The translations under genes were made by a program, and so were the position numbers. The notes beneath the pieces are model-generated. The model had not been told where the DNA came from and searched no databases. It was given only the letters and a program-made list of their open reading frames with translations. Below are positions 23,257 to 34,767 of a DNA stretch of 64,000 bases, piece by piece. Position 1 is the stretch's first letter; every line of letters starts with the position of its first letter. This stretch comes from Euryodendron excelsum (taxonomy: Eukaryota; Streptophyta; Magnoliopsida; Ericales; Pentaphylacaceae): NCBI GenBank assembly GCA_033060915.1, contig CM065386.1, positions 7,147,001-7,211,000 of the forward strand, in the 5' to 3' direction.

Positions 23257-25163
23257 AAAGGGGTTCTTTGCACAAGCGTACAGGAGAAGGGTGTTTTCAC
23301 CCACTTTCTTTTTATCCCTTCACTTTCTAGCTTTAAATTAATGTCTACATTTTCTTATTGCTTAAGAACTTGATGCTTTTCGTAATAATAATAATCAAAT
23401 AATAGTCTTTTATTCCATTATGGTTGTCTTGTCTTCCTTGGGAAATAGTGACTACTTTCTACGCAAGGGGCATGGTTTGTCTTATGGAATGATCCAACTT
23501 GAAGGGATGATAGCATGAGTTAACCACTCGCCAAGTGATCAGTCGTCCACAGAGAGAGAGAATAAGGATGAGTGAGGATACTACCCAAAGGCAGCACTTG
23601 CAAAACTCTGAGGCTAAGCGATGTGTGACCAGTTTATCAAGAGGAAGAGGAGCCATCTTTCATTCCCCCATATATAAAGAATAAATAACTAAATAAATGA
23701 ACAAATGTGCTCATACTCCTTTTGCTTAACCCCTAGTGCCTCGCGGAAAGCAAAATTTTCTTTGTTAACCCTGATCCAAGACTGTCCTCCCCACACTGGG
23801 GCAGACAATAGTTGAGAACTCTAGGAGTAGTGTCCACCTCTATCATGCTAGGATAGTGTTGAAAGCTCTATGGATCAAGCAATCTAATTCAAAGTGAAGA
23901 GAGGCCCTCATTTCATTTCCCATACAGTCAAAAGCAACCCCTTGCCAAACCCGTTGAGCCACTTATCCTTTCTTAACAAAACCCCAACCTAAGGATCACC
24001 GCCCACACTGGGTATGTTGAACTACCAGGGAAAAGATTTAAGGGGAAAGGGTTAAAGAATTGTTTCACTTCATAAAAGAAAAGAAGAGAAACTATTTATA
24101 GAAAGAACAAGCAAAGGAAAGGAGTTGCCAAGGGGCAAGAGGAAAAAAAAAAAAAAAAAATCCTTTAAGGAAAGGCCTGAAGAAAATTATGATTGAGTTA
24201 TCTTCAAAAGCATATAAGAAGATCAAATGAGAAGAAAGTTATGTCTATCTCAAAAGGGTATATAGAAAGGGTGAAAGAACAAGGTTATTTTCACCCTGAG
24301 AAATATATGGTCAAAAGCAAGAAGGAAATTTAAAGGTGATCCTAGGTTACAAGGAAATCCCGTAGAAACAATAGGTTTGAGCCTTTACCCTTTCTTGCAA
24401 AACCCTGAAACCATGGCCTACATTACAACCCTATTAAAGTCCCCTCTGATTGAAGATAGATTGCTTGATCTAAATGAGCTGGATACGCTGCCAAAAAAAA
24501 AAAAAAAAGGATGCTAATCCTACTGAAAAATGGTTAAGGACAATATGGATCTAAACCTTGCTGAAAACAATATTGAGTTTGAGCCTACATATCCCGTTGT
24601 TTCTAAAACCCCATAACCTAGCCTACATTACGGTCCTAAACAAAGTCTTCTCGGATTGAGATGACTGGCCACTTATTGCTCTGCCAAAGGTCAGGTAAGC
24701 TATTGCTAAAACCCCGAGAGTCGAGAGTCTCAGCCCAATAACCCTATACACTAACCTTAAGATAGAAAGTGGGAGGCGGTCAAGAGGTTGAGAAAAGTTT
24801 GAAGTGCTATCATCCAATCAAGATAGGGTTGAGCCAAAGGAGAGGCTGAATCCCTGAAAAGGAGGGAGTTACCACTCCCAGGACTACAAGTCTAACAGAA
24901 TCCTGTGTCATCCCATTAGCATATTTTTAACCTGTACGTATGTTTAAAAAAAAAAATCAGCATAAGCTTTGCACACATGGGATATAACTCCCTAAAGTCA
25001 CCAACATCAACTCGTGGAATAAATATCTAACGTCATCATACATCACATGCATCTGATCATATGCCTAACTGTAAAGATCATGTATGTGTCTGTCTACCCG
25101 TGCATCTAAGTGCCATAAACATCCATCCTTATACAAAACTATGTAAAATAAAACTGTCTAACA
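23257..25163. other. Non-coding stretch where pol would be expected
   Basis: 1.9 kb with no protease, reverse transcriptase, RNase H or integrase motif on either strand and only short chance frames. CCCACACTGGG occurs twice (near 23792 and 24003), and there are two poly-A runs (near 24147 and 24494). It separates gag from the 3' end of the antisense gene, and the absence of pol remnants suggests old loss. Confidence 0.65.
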
Positions 25164-27069
25164 TCAATACATCTCAGGAAACAAGTGGCAAAAGAGGATC
25201 AGAATCTCTACAAGGGGCATCTCCAACAGGTCGAAGTCAATATCATCTGGATCAAAATCCCCGAAACCTAGCATCGGAGGAGGGGGGTAACTACTTGAAG
25301 TACCGCCATCCTGCAGGGAAGATAGAACCAAAATCAACCGCAAGCAAAAGGAGCCAAGCAACAGCAGAGCAATAAGGAGCAAAGAGAGAATAACTTACCC
25401 CCCCACCACCCATCTGAGATAACCGAGCCGTCAAGGAAGCTACCTCGGCCTGGTATTGGTCCCGCTCCATCTGGTACTGGTCTCTCTGGTCTCTCAAAGC
25501 AGTAAACTCGGCCTGGGGCACATATCCTCCAGCACGGCGCCATAGGTCAACCACCTCCTGACCAACAGCGTACCCATCAACTACTATCTCAAACCGGGTG
25601 AAGGCACCAATCGAATGGGCTCCAAAGTGTGCAGCGTAATCCGTATCCGGAGGGAGCAAGAACTCGGCATCTGGCTGACGCTCCTGATAAGGGATGGGCA
25701 CTCCCGCCACCAGGGCTCCAAACATATATTCTGGCGGAGCCCCTGCTGATCGAAACTCCTCGTGAAACTGCCTCCAGTGCCGTTCTCCAAGGTAGGACTC
25801 CCAGGTGTCATTACTGAGAAAAACAGCTCTTGACAAGGACAATGGGACAAGGTACCTGACTGTCTCATAATGGACTGATCCAATGAAGGGCCGCCAGGTC
25901 ACATCTCTCGCCTCAATCAACTCCAGGTTAGCCCGGAGCGTCACGAAGTCAGTAATCTCCGATCCCTAGGCTACCCGATCACGAGCCCACCTCAAAGCAC
26001 GAGGATAGAGACCATCCTCAACAACTGCAGGGCGACGCACCGGCAGGTACTCGTAACTCCACCAGACAAGGAAGGGCCAAAAGCTAGTCATGCTGCCCCA
26101 ACGAGAAGAAGTCCGAACCCGCATCGATCGAAGAAAGCAGCCAAAAGAAAAGGACCCCCAGTCCAACTCAGACAAAGCTCCCAGATCGGCTACTATACTC
26201 ACCAAACGGCACGGCACGAGTGACTTGTTGTTGTTGCAGAAGTAGCTAAAGATGATATACAACACAAGTCGCCGTCTCATGATATCCCGCCTGGCAGGCG
26301 ATGACTCAGTAGCAAAAGTACGCTCACCCTGACTAATCCAAGAGACTGGGAAGGCAGAACGCTCAGGATGAGGCAAGTCTAACAGTAAATAGGCCTCGTC
26401 CTTGCTGACTGGGTGCAGGGTGATCCGCCGGCCGACAAAGGAGAGTCTTGTAATAATAGCCCAATCTAAATGAGTGGGGCCTAACTCGAAGCCGACAAAA
26501 TGGAAGGTCCCAGTCTCCCCGAACCACCTCTCAATAAGTACCAGTACCAAATGCCTATTCAGGCAGTTAGCCTGTAATCCCATAAAGGCGCCAAACCCGA
26601 TCTCTACCAAGAAGGCGCGGTATGATGGGGCAGCCTGCTGCATGGTCACAAAAACCTGATGAACAGCCCCTCGAAAAGCTATATGTACCCGCAGAGGTGG
26701 TAAATGCTGTCTGGAGTATACACTAGGATGATAGGCCAGATCCCCGAGTGATGGGACATCTGGTATCTGCAGATCTCCCAAGTCGGCGTCTGTCTGCCTA
26801 TGCCTGGAAGAAGCTCTCCCATAGCCGGTCACCTGATCCCCAAGGCCCGGTACCTCCTCCTCCACATCAATCTCCTCGGCAAAAGCCTGCTCAACCGGAG
26901 GAAAAGGGTCGACAGGTAGTCTACTCCCCTGCCCACTCTGGCTGGATGAAGATCGTCCGGTAGATCGTCGACTACCTCTAGATCGACTAGAGCCGCCAGC
27001 AGAATCTGTCTGGGCCGCCTTCCCCAAGCGGCGCCTCCTCTCAAAACCGTCATCACCTGCATCTGCCAT
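25164..27069 (-). pseudogene. Antisense plant-mobile-domain (PMD) protein carried by the retrotransposon
   Basis: The gene runs opposite to gag. Exon 27069-25399 and exon 25310-25164 are joined by an 88-bp intron with GTAAGT...CTGCAG borders in phase 0. The predicted product is about 605 residues. The N-terminus is rich in Ser, Arg and Gln and low in complexity. The middle has plant-mobile-domain features (LIERWFGETGTFHFVGFELG, HLDWAIITRLSFVGRRI). The C-terminal part has a charged coiled coil (ALRDQRDQYQMERDQYQAEV) and a Gly/Ser/Pro/Asp-rich tail. One in-frame TAG at 25968-25966 breaks it. PMD proteins are known as host genes and as passengers of transposons. Antisense extra genes are known in Tat-clade elements such as maize Grande. 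The role is unknown. Confidence 0.8.
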
Positions 27070-27070
27070 C

Positions 27071-27954
27071 CTAAAAAGGTAAGTCAAGGTAAGTGATGTT
27101 AATATACCACCCATGCAGTTTAAATAACAGTAAAACAAAATAAACAACTAACACAAACAAAACAAATAGAAGACTTCGAATGATAAGTCAAAACAAATTT
27201 CCTATATACACATCTTGATTTTCAAACTTTAAACCAAGTTTCAAGGTTTCTTTGCCTTTTTCCTTCAAAAAAGATTTTATTTCTAAAACTTTAACCAATT
27301 CTTTCCATAATTTCTAAAAAATTTCGGCAGAGTCCCATTTAAAAATGGCCCCTACAACGCCAATGGCATTAATACAAAACGCAAAATGTGCACTCTCCAA
27401 CAATCACATAACAAAGGCACCCATGCACACTTTTCGATTTTTCAAAATTTTCAAAACACATGTTTTATTTTTCAAATAAATCAACGGTTTTCAAACATCT
27501 CCCAAAATTTTTCAAAATCACCTCAAATGTTTTCTAAAATATTCCATTCTTTTTTCCAAATTTCAAACTTTAAAAATTTCATCAATTTCTTGAATTTTCT
27601 AATTTTTTCTAATTTTCTAAATATTTTTCTATTTTTCAAAAAATCAAAAATTCACCGGGTTTTCAAAAAATCATGAAACTTCATACGTTTGTTAAACACA
27701 TTTTTCTAAGGTACATTGCACAAAAACATAACCAGAAAACCCAATACCCATGCCTGTAGGAACAAATCCCCTATTGCTGCAGAAAGCCCTCTTCGCATAA
27801 TCATAAAAAATCATTCAAATTCAATCAAACAACCATCAAAATGCAAAAAAAACATCACCAAAGTGTTCAAAACATATCAAAACATTAATTTCTACTATTC
27901 ACATGATTCAAACGAAGTTCTACACATCAAAATCAACAAAATTTGAAAACTCAC
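27071..27954 (-). other. Probable 5' UTR intron of the antisense gene
   Basis: On the minus strand a donor AAAAG|GTGAGT lies at 27955/27954 and an acceptor TTTTTAG at 27071, one base before the ATG at 27069. Between them the sequence is low-complexity and TTTCAAAA-rich (27390-27700) without coding potential. A leader exon would lie at about 28100-27955. Inferred from splice motifs only. Confidence 0.5.
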
Positions 27955-28144
27955 CTTTTGGAAGTTCTCTGGCGAAATCTTTTCTTCCAGCGACGTGGAC
28001 TCCTTCCGGCAATCACCCGTGGTCCCCAAGGAGTGTTCCTTCAATCTCCAAGATGGATTCCTCGCAATGCCTCACGAATTTGCGAAAACCCTCCAAAGTG
28101 CCGCGGCTGTTCAAATCAGAAATTTTCTAGTTTTAACTTTAAGC

Positions 28145-28207
28145 CTAGCGCCACTAGCAGAGGCGCCAGTCCATTTCTGCCAAAGGCGCCACTACTAGTG
28201 GCGCCAG
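28145..28207 (-). promoter_or_regulatory. Inverted copy of the palindromic GGCGCC module, near the antisense gene start
   Basis: Read on the minus strand, this 63-bp block aligns without gaps to the module at 16111-16173. It shares CTGGCGCCACT, AGTGGCGCC, a second GGCGCC, and a GCTAG end at matching positions. Its first half is a perfect 21-nt palindrome (GGCGCCACTA-C-TAGTGGCGCC, 28185-28205). It lies just upstream of the proposed leader exon of the antisense gene, so each transcription unit has the module in the same relative orientation. Confidence 0.6.
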
Positions 28208-28389
28208 TTATAAATTCTGGGCAGTTTTCCCCTTTTTCCCGCCAAAACTCGTTTTCGAAGGCCTTTTTGGCCCATTATCCGTTTTCGACCCTCGTTGTCG
28301 AAAGATTTCCAGTGTCCGTCCCTCCGACTGCCTCGCGGTCAACATGGGACACTTACTCTTATAGTTTTCTGTCTTTGACAAGCAAAGAC

Positions 28390-28406
28390 CGAAAAAGAGG
28401 GGCAGC
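28390..28406 (+). other. Polypurine tract of the Tat/Ogre-like element
   Basis: GAAAAAGAGGGGCAGC directly precedes the TGTAAGCACC start of the 3' LTR. This is the normal position of the plus-strand primer. Confidence 0.8.
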
Positions 28407-28599
28407 TGTAAGCACCCCATTTTTGACCGCTCGGCAGTCTACACTCCGTCCAGACTTGTTTTCAATTCATTGTAGGCATATTCCAATCGAAACCAATTCT
28501 CTAGGTTTAAATTCTGTCTTTCCATCGCTTCGCGGGCCTCTCAGGCCCAAATAGAGGCAAAATGATCAAAATGCCCTTAGGGGCATTGTCCTTTCCTTT

Positions 28600-29460
28600 C
28601 CGTTTCCAATCCCTCTCTCGAGACAGTTTATTCCTTGAGACGGTTCCAATCTAGGCACGTCTCCTCGGAGACAGTAAGACCCATTTCCAATCCCACTCTC
28701 GAGACAGTTTATTCCTTGAGACGGTTCCAATCTAGGCACGTCTCCTCGGAGACAGCAAGACCCATTTCCAATCCCACTCTCGAGACAGTTTATTCCTCGA
28801 GACGATTCCACTTTAGGCACGTCTCCTCGGAGACGGTAAGACCCCTTTCCAATCCCACTCTCGAGACAGTTTATTCCTCGAGACGGTTCCAATCCAGGCA
28901 CGTCTCTTTGGAGACGGTAAGACCCCTTTCCAATCCCACTCTCGAGACAATTTATTCCTCGAGAAGGTTCCAATCCAGGCACGTCTCTTTGGAGAAGGTA
29001 AGACCCCTTTCCAATCCCACTCTCGAGACAGTTTATTCCTCGAGACGGTTCCACTCCAGGCACGTCTCTTCGGAGACGGTAAGACCCTTTTCCAACCCCA
29101 CTCTCGAGACAGTTTATTTCTCGAGACGGTTCCAATCCAGGCACGTCTCTTTGGAGACGGTAAGACCCTTTTCCAACCCCACTCTCGAGACAATTTATTC
29201 CTCGAGACGGTTCCAATCCAGGCACGTCTCTTTGGAGACGGTAAGACCCCTTTCCAACCCCACTCTCGAGACAGTTTATTCCTCGAGACGGTTCCATTCT
29301 AGGCACGTTTCTTCGGAGACGATAAATCCCTTTTCCAATCCCACTCTTGAGACAGTTTATTCCTCGAGACGGTTCCAATCCAGGCACGTCACTTCGGAGA
29401 CGGTAAGTCCCCTTTCCAATCCCTCTCTCGAGACAGTTTATTCCTGGAGACGGTTCGAGT
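28600..29460. repeat. 81-bp minisatellite, 11 units (3' LTR)
   Basis: The TCTCG landmark runs from 28620 to 29430, exactly ten 81-bp periods. Overlapping frames of about 275 codons are open on both strands because the period is 27 codons. The hairpin loop varies among CTCG, TTTG and TTCG. This is non-coding repeat DNA in the LTR U3. Confidence 0.95.
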
Positions 29461-30251
29461 AGCGAAACTACTCACAAAACCGTTAGAGTAGCGAAAATAC
29501 TCACAAATAGGTCAATATAAGGAATTGGCAACAAACCCCTGTGTCACGACGACCGCTGTTAGAGTGGCGGAAACACTCAGAACCTAGGTCAACACCAGTG
29601 TTTGTTAACCCGCTTTGGTAAAAAATGACCAAACTGTCCCTTGAACCTTTTCCGAGACTTTCCGGTCAAGATGACCATTTTGTCCCTAGGCATCCGAATG
29701 TCCCAGGAACCACACCGGCTCTGGGTATTAAACCTGTAATATCCCAAGAATACTTTTTCTAGTATTCTCAACCTTCCTTTACCTTTCCGGATCATTCCGA
29801 GTTAGTTCCGGCAAACCCAGTACAAAATGACCGTTTTGCCCCTGGTGGGCCAGTCTTCTTTTCTGACCACGTCGGCTCTGGGAATCAAACCGGAAGCCTC
29901 TGGGAACATTCTAAATAATGTTTCCAGATCCCAAGTTTTCTTCCGGGACAGTCCGAGTCTGTCCCGGCAGTTTCCTAGCCCGATAGACCGTTTTGCCCCT
30001 AAGGGCCCGGTCAACCTTTCCGACTCATTTTGTCCTCGCTTTTCAAGTTAAACACCTCCAGGACACTATTTTAAGTGTTCCTACTCCTTTCCGGCCTTCC
30101 GGGTCATTCCCGGCTCCTTCAAATCATTCCCGGACTTTCCGGAGTCACTCCTAGTGAAGTCAGGCTACAAATTGCATGGTAGTCACTAGTACAGGCGCCT
30201 AAATCTAGTCAAAGATACGTTGCTGGCCGACCTTAATAGCTTCCTAATTGG

Positions 30252-30336
30252 CTGGCGCCACTCCTTGTGGCGCTAGAAGGAATTTTGGCTTGGCGCCACT
30301 GAAACAGGTGCCAATGTTTTCCTCCCTCTATAAATA
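30252..30336 (+). promoter_or_regulatory. Palindromic module and TATA box in the 3' LTR
   Basis: The module occupies 30252-30314 and the TATAAATA box 30329-30336, with the same spacing as in the 5' LTR. Here the palindrome has decayed on one arm (TTGTGGCGCTAG), so it no longer pairs perfectly. Confidence 0.7.
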
Positions 30337-30949
30337 CAGAGCCTCATTCAACGTGAAGGGGGTCTGCAAACTTAACTTAGAAATCACATATTTTGATATA
30401 CAGAGCTCGAGCACCTCCTAAACCCTAGCCTCCTTAGGTTTTCCAAACCCTAGCCACCCTACACAAACCCTAGCCTCCTATACACTCATACACACCCCCA
30501 TACATTCATACACTAGCCTTCAACCCCCCTTCAAAGACTTGAAGAGCTGCCATCTAAAACTTGAAGACAACTCTTGAAGATTGAAGACGAAGATTAAGAC
30601 GAAGACTGAAGACCGAAGACTGCACGGCGCGCAAAATAAACAAGAGACATACGGTAGGCTCCCTATTTAAATTTCCGCACTTCCCCTCCTCTCTCTTCTC
30701 TCTCCTAACCCACTTGGGTTTTCTCTATTTTAATCCCCCATCTCTTTCCCCCCATTTCTTTGCATGCTTGAAACAAGGGGATTCCCGGTCCATGTGTAGG
30801 ATTGGGCTATTGGAGAGTCACCGTGTCGGGGCTTTCTTCTAGTCTAACCAAAGACCACGTGGGTCCGGCCCCCTTGATTATGTGGTGAAGCCTTAGCCTT
30901 GTATGTTCACGACCCCAAATTGCATTGTGCATATCATAATCTTGCATCT

Positions 30950-33290
30950 TCCAAAATCCGTTTTCAAAGTTGTTTTTCAAAACGTTTTCAAACTTGTTTT
31001 CAAAATTGAATCAAAATCTCTTTTTCAAAAACTTGTTTTCAGAACCACAATTCTAGGGTGATTCTAACCTTTCCATGGCTAGGGTTGTTTTAGGAAAGTG
31101 TTAAATTAAAAGTGACATTTTCGGTCCATATTTTCAAATCTTGCTGTTTTGAAAACCGCTTTCCTAAAGTAGTTCTAGCCCTCTTATGGTTAGAATTGCT
31201 TTAGGAAAGTGAGATGTTTTTACCCCTTCTAAAAACTCTCTTTTCAAAAAGTCTTTCCTCCTAAAAATCTCTTTTTCAACATACTTTCCTAAAACTCTCC
31301 TCTCCAAATTGGTTTTCAAAAACTCCCTTCCAAAATCTATTTTTCAAAACTCCCTTTTTTCACTCCTTTCCAAAAACTCTTTCTCCTCAAAATTCACTTT
31401 CTAAAAACACTCCCTAGATTCACCTTCCTAAAAACTCTCTCCAAAAACCTTTCTAAAAAAACTCTCTTTCCAAAATCTTCCTTCTAGAAATTTCCTCTCT
31501 AGGATTTTCCTTCTAAAATCTATGTTTCTAAAAATACACTTTCCAAAACTCCTTCTCTTTAAAATCTTTTTCCAAAATCTCTCTCTTCAAATTCACTTTC
31601 CAAAAATTCCTCCCTAGGATTCCCTTCTAGAAAATCTTCATTTCCAAAAACGCACTTTTCAAAAACTCTTTTCTTAAAGCCCAAGTCAAGCCTTAGAGCC
31701 CACAATTAGGAAACCCTAATTTTCTTTCCAAAAACATGATTTTCAAACTTTGCCCTAAACCTAGGTTTCCAAAATCTCTTGTTTTCACATCCAAACTATA
31801 CATGTTTCCAAAACCTCTTGTTTTTACATCCAAACGATACACGTTTCCAAAACCTTTTTTCTATGTCAAAACTATAATTTTTCAAATCTAGGGTTTCTAG
31901 AATCCCCTTTCCAAATCCTTGCCAAATCCTATCTTCTCATTAGGAAACCGAATCAAATCTTCCCGTTTAGGAAATTAGACCCAATCCTCCGTTTTTGGAA
32001 ACAAAATCAAACCTTCCCTTTTAGAAATAAAATCCAACTCTTTCCTAATTTAAATCTTTCCTCAACTTCCTCTTTTCTAAATCTTAAGTTTCCAAAACTT
32101 GAACATATAAAATCTTTCCTAAATTTTAAAACTCAACTTTCAAATCTTTTCTAATTCAACCCTTTCCTAATTCTATCTCTTTCCAAATCTCAACTTTCCA
32201 AATCTAAGTTTTTAAACTTTTCCCTAACCTCAAACCTTTCCTAATCTCAAGATTTTCTAAAAAACTCTAAAATTTTCAAAATCTTAAACTTTCTAAATGT
32301 CAAATCTTTCTAAAATTCTAGGCTTTCTAATTCAAAACTTTCTTAAGTTAAGACTTTCTAAATCTAAAACTTCCTAAAATGAAACTTTTCAATTTTTAAA
32401 ACTTTCCTTTTTTCAAACCTTTCCAATTTTCAAAACTTTCCGATTTTCAAAACTTTCCTAATTTGGGAACTTCCCTAATTTGAAAATCTTTCCTTTTTCG
32501 AAAACTTTCTAAACTCGAAACTTTCCAATTTCAAAATTTTCCTAAACCTAAAACTTTTCTAATTCAAAACTTTCTTAATTTGAAACTTTCCAAAAATGAC
32601 ACTTTCCAAAAATAACACTTTCCTAATTCGAAACTTTCCTAATCCAAATCTTTCTTAAATTCCAAGTTTCCAAATCTTTCCAAATCTTCCAAATCTAACA
32701 TTCCAATCCAATCTTTCTTAATCTCAAGTCTTTCCTAGGTCTCCTATCTTTCCTAAGTCTAGGTTTCCTAAATTTCCATCTTTCCACAACCAAGTCTTTC
32801 CAAAATCAATCTTTCCAAAGCAAGTCCAATCTTTTCAATTTCAATTTCCAACCTCCTTTTCTAATCTCAAATCAAATCCAATTTTCAATTCAATTTCTTT
32901 CTTGTAATCCAATCTCTCTCTTCAAATCAATCTATTTTCAATCGGACTCTGGTCCGAACTACGGCTGACCTGATTCCCCCAAAGGGATACGTAGGCAACC
33001 TTCATAGGTGCGGTCATAATACTTTCAAACTTTCAATTCCACCCTCATGGGTGCGGTTTTCAAAATCTTTTCAAATCTCAAATTCCCATCTACTTTCAAA
33101 CTTCCAATTTCAAATTTCTATTTCTAAATTTTCATACTTTCCAATTTCAATTCCATCTCTTCAAATCTGTTTTCAAATCAAATCAATTTTTTTTCAAATC
33201 AATTTCTATTTTCCAATTCTCTTATCTTGCACGTGCATATCATGCATCATATTAGTTTTGTTTTTTTTAAAACATTCTTTTTCAAAGTGA
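30950..33290 (+). repeat. G-poor low-complexity tract (3' LTR)
   Basis: Counterpart of 16790-19160, with the same CTTTCCAAAA/TTTCTAAA phrases and G depletion but many indels relative to the other copy, as expected for replication slippage. Confidence 0.85.
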
Positions 33291-34289
33291 ATAGGATTGG
33301 CCATTAGTTAGTTGAAGACTCTCATAGGTAAATCTAGGGTAGATTGACATGTAGGTACCGAAAGGGCGGGGTAGAGTGATAGCTTAGTGCGTCTTCCTTT
33401 CACGTAACCAACCTCCGAACCTAGGATCACTGATTTCAAAGACCAAAAGGAGTTATTTTTCTAAAAAGGGCTAAATGTTTTCCAAAGGTTGCCAAACAAC
33501 CCGTTTTCCTAAAAAAACCCTCTCTTGAGGATGTTTTCCAAAATCGTTTTCCAAAATCTCTAAGTGTAGTCTTCGGATTATTCTTAGTTTTTAGGTGACC
33601 TAACTCACCTTAATCAAGTTAGGTGGCGACTCCGAATCTTTTTCAAAAGCCCTTTGTTCAAACCAATTTTTCAATTCAAACCTAGTCGCACTCATTCTTC
33701 TAGGAGGGTGAGTTCTAACGAGAGAGTACAACATTTTTCCCACTTGTGTTAGTATTCCTCGAGTGCGAAAAATTTGGGCGTGACAGGTAACCAATACCTA
33801 GGTCAACATCGGCGCCTGCTAGCCCGACTCGGTGAAAAATGACCAAACCTACCCCTTGGGCCTCTAGGCACGTTTTGGAAAAGTTCAAAATCTCTCAAAA
33901 CGATAAGTCCATCCTTCCATAATGTTGTCAAACCATCAGGCGTTCCTTCCACGCCATTTGGTCCAAATCCGATTCTATTCCGGCTCACTCTGGTCAAAAT
34001 GACCATTTTGCCCCTGAACGACTCAGCACAACACAAACCCTACTGAACGGTGACAAACTCTCTCAAAATCATCCTTGAACAGCCCTACACGCCTAACACA
34101 ATATACCAGACCATTCCTGACCATTTCCAGCCAACCCCGGTCAAAATGACCGTTTTGCCCTTGAAAGCCCAAAAATGCCCCGAAACAGCATTGGCCTTGG
34201 GATTTCGAGCGAAGGGTTCCACCACACATCCCTGTTTAACCCAAGGAACACCCTATGACACTAAACTCACATGACTCGATAAAAGTTCC

Positions 34290-34740
34290 CTGGAGCGTCT
34301 CGCAGACACTCCGCCTGAATTGTCTTTTCCCCCGATTCCGTGGTTATAACGCACCGTCAAACGACTTGAGAAATGTGTAAATCAGGAAATTCTCGAAAGC
34401 TCGTCCATAGATCTTTCCACCGATACGGCACAATCGAATAGACCGCTTCCCGAAGCCCTCCATCGTACGGTACGAAAACCATAACTTTCAGCAACCCCTG
34501 AAGCGTCTCACAGACGCTCCGCCAAGGTTGACTTTTTTTCCGATTCCTTAATCAAAATGCACCGTTAAATGACTTGAGAAATGCGTAAATTTGGAGATTC
34601 CAGAAAGTATTTCCAGAGTACTTTCCATCGGTACGGTCCGATCGAATAGATCGCTTCTCGGAGGCCTCGATCACACGAAACGAAGACAGTCACTTTCGAA
34701 CACCCACGGAGCGTATCACAGACGCTCTGCGAATGTGTCC
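34290..34740. repeat. About 208-bp tandem repeat in the solo LTR
   Basis: The phrase (G/A)AGCGTCTCRCAGACRCTC recurs near 34293, 34501 and 34708. Intervening blocks (ACTTGAGAAATG-GTAAAT, CGATCGAATAGA-CGCTTC) also repeat at the same spacing. Two units and the start of a third are present. The phrase contains the inverted repeat GCGTCT-CAC-AGACGC. Confidence 0.85.
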
Positions 34741-34767
34741 TTTTTGGCACACCTCCCAAGATGATAT

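Larger units (their letters stand above)
14507..33785 (+). mobile_element. Tat/Ogre-like LTR retrotransposon lacking pol, 19.3 kb
   Basis: The LTRs are 14507-19702 (5196 bp) and 28407-33785 (5379 bp), both TG...CA. They are flanked by GGTAT (14502-14506) and GGTAA (33786-33790), a 5-bp duplication with one change. The primer site is at 19705-19722 and the polypurine tract at 28390-28406. The 8.7-kb interior holds a decayed gag on the plus strand and an antisense plant-mobile-domain gene. Protease, reverse transcriptase, RNase H and integrase are absent, so the element depended on another element's enzymes. In one stretch compared by eye (15454-15630 against the matching part of the 3' LTR) about 12 of 175 positions differ, mostly transitions, so the insertion is not recent. 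Very long LTRs and this gag type are known for Tat/Ogre elements. Confidence 0.88.
28407..33785 (+). repeat. 3' LTR of the Tat/Ogre-like element
   Basis: This is a full-length counterpart of 14507-19702, with the same start (TGTAAGCACC), end (GGCGTGACA) and internal order. It is 183 bp longer, mainly because its minisatellite has three more units; indels in the low-complexity tract offset some of the gain. A short phrase is duplicated near 30455-30480 (CCCTAGCC) and another near 31795-31850 (CATCCAAAC). Confidence 0.9.

Noticed and set aside
28566..29462. Overlapping plus- and minus-strand frames of about 275 codons
   Set aside because: Both are produced by an 81-bp tandem repeat whose period is a multiple of three. 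They lie in LTR U3 and have no domain or codon-use evidence.
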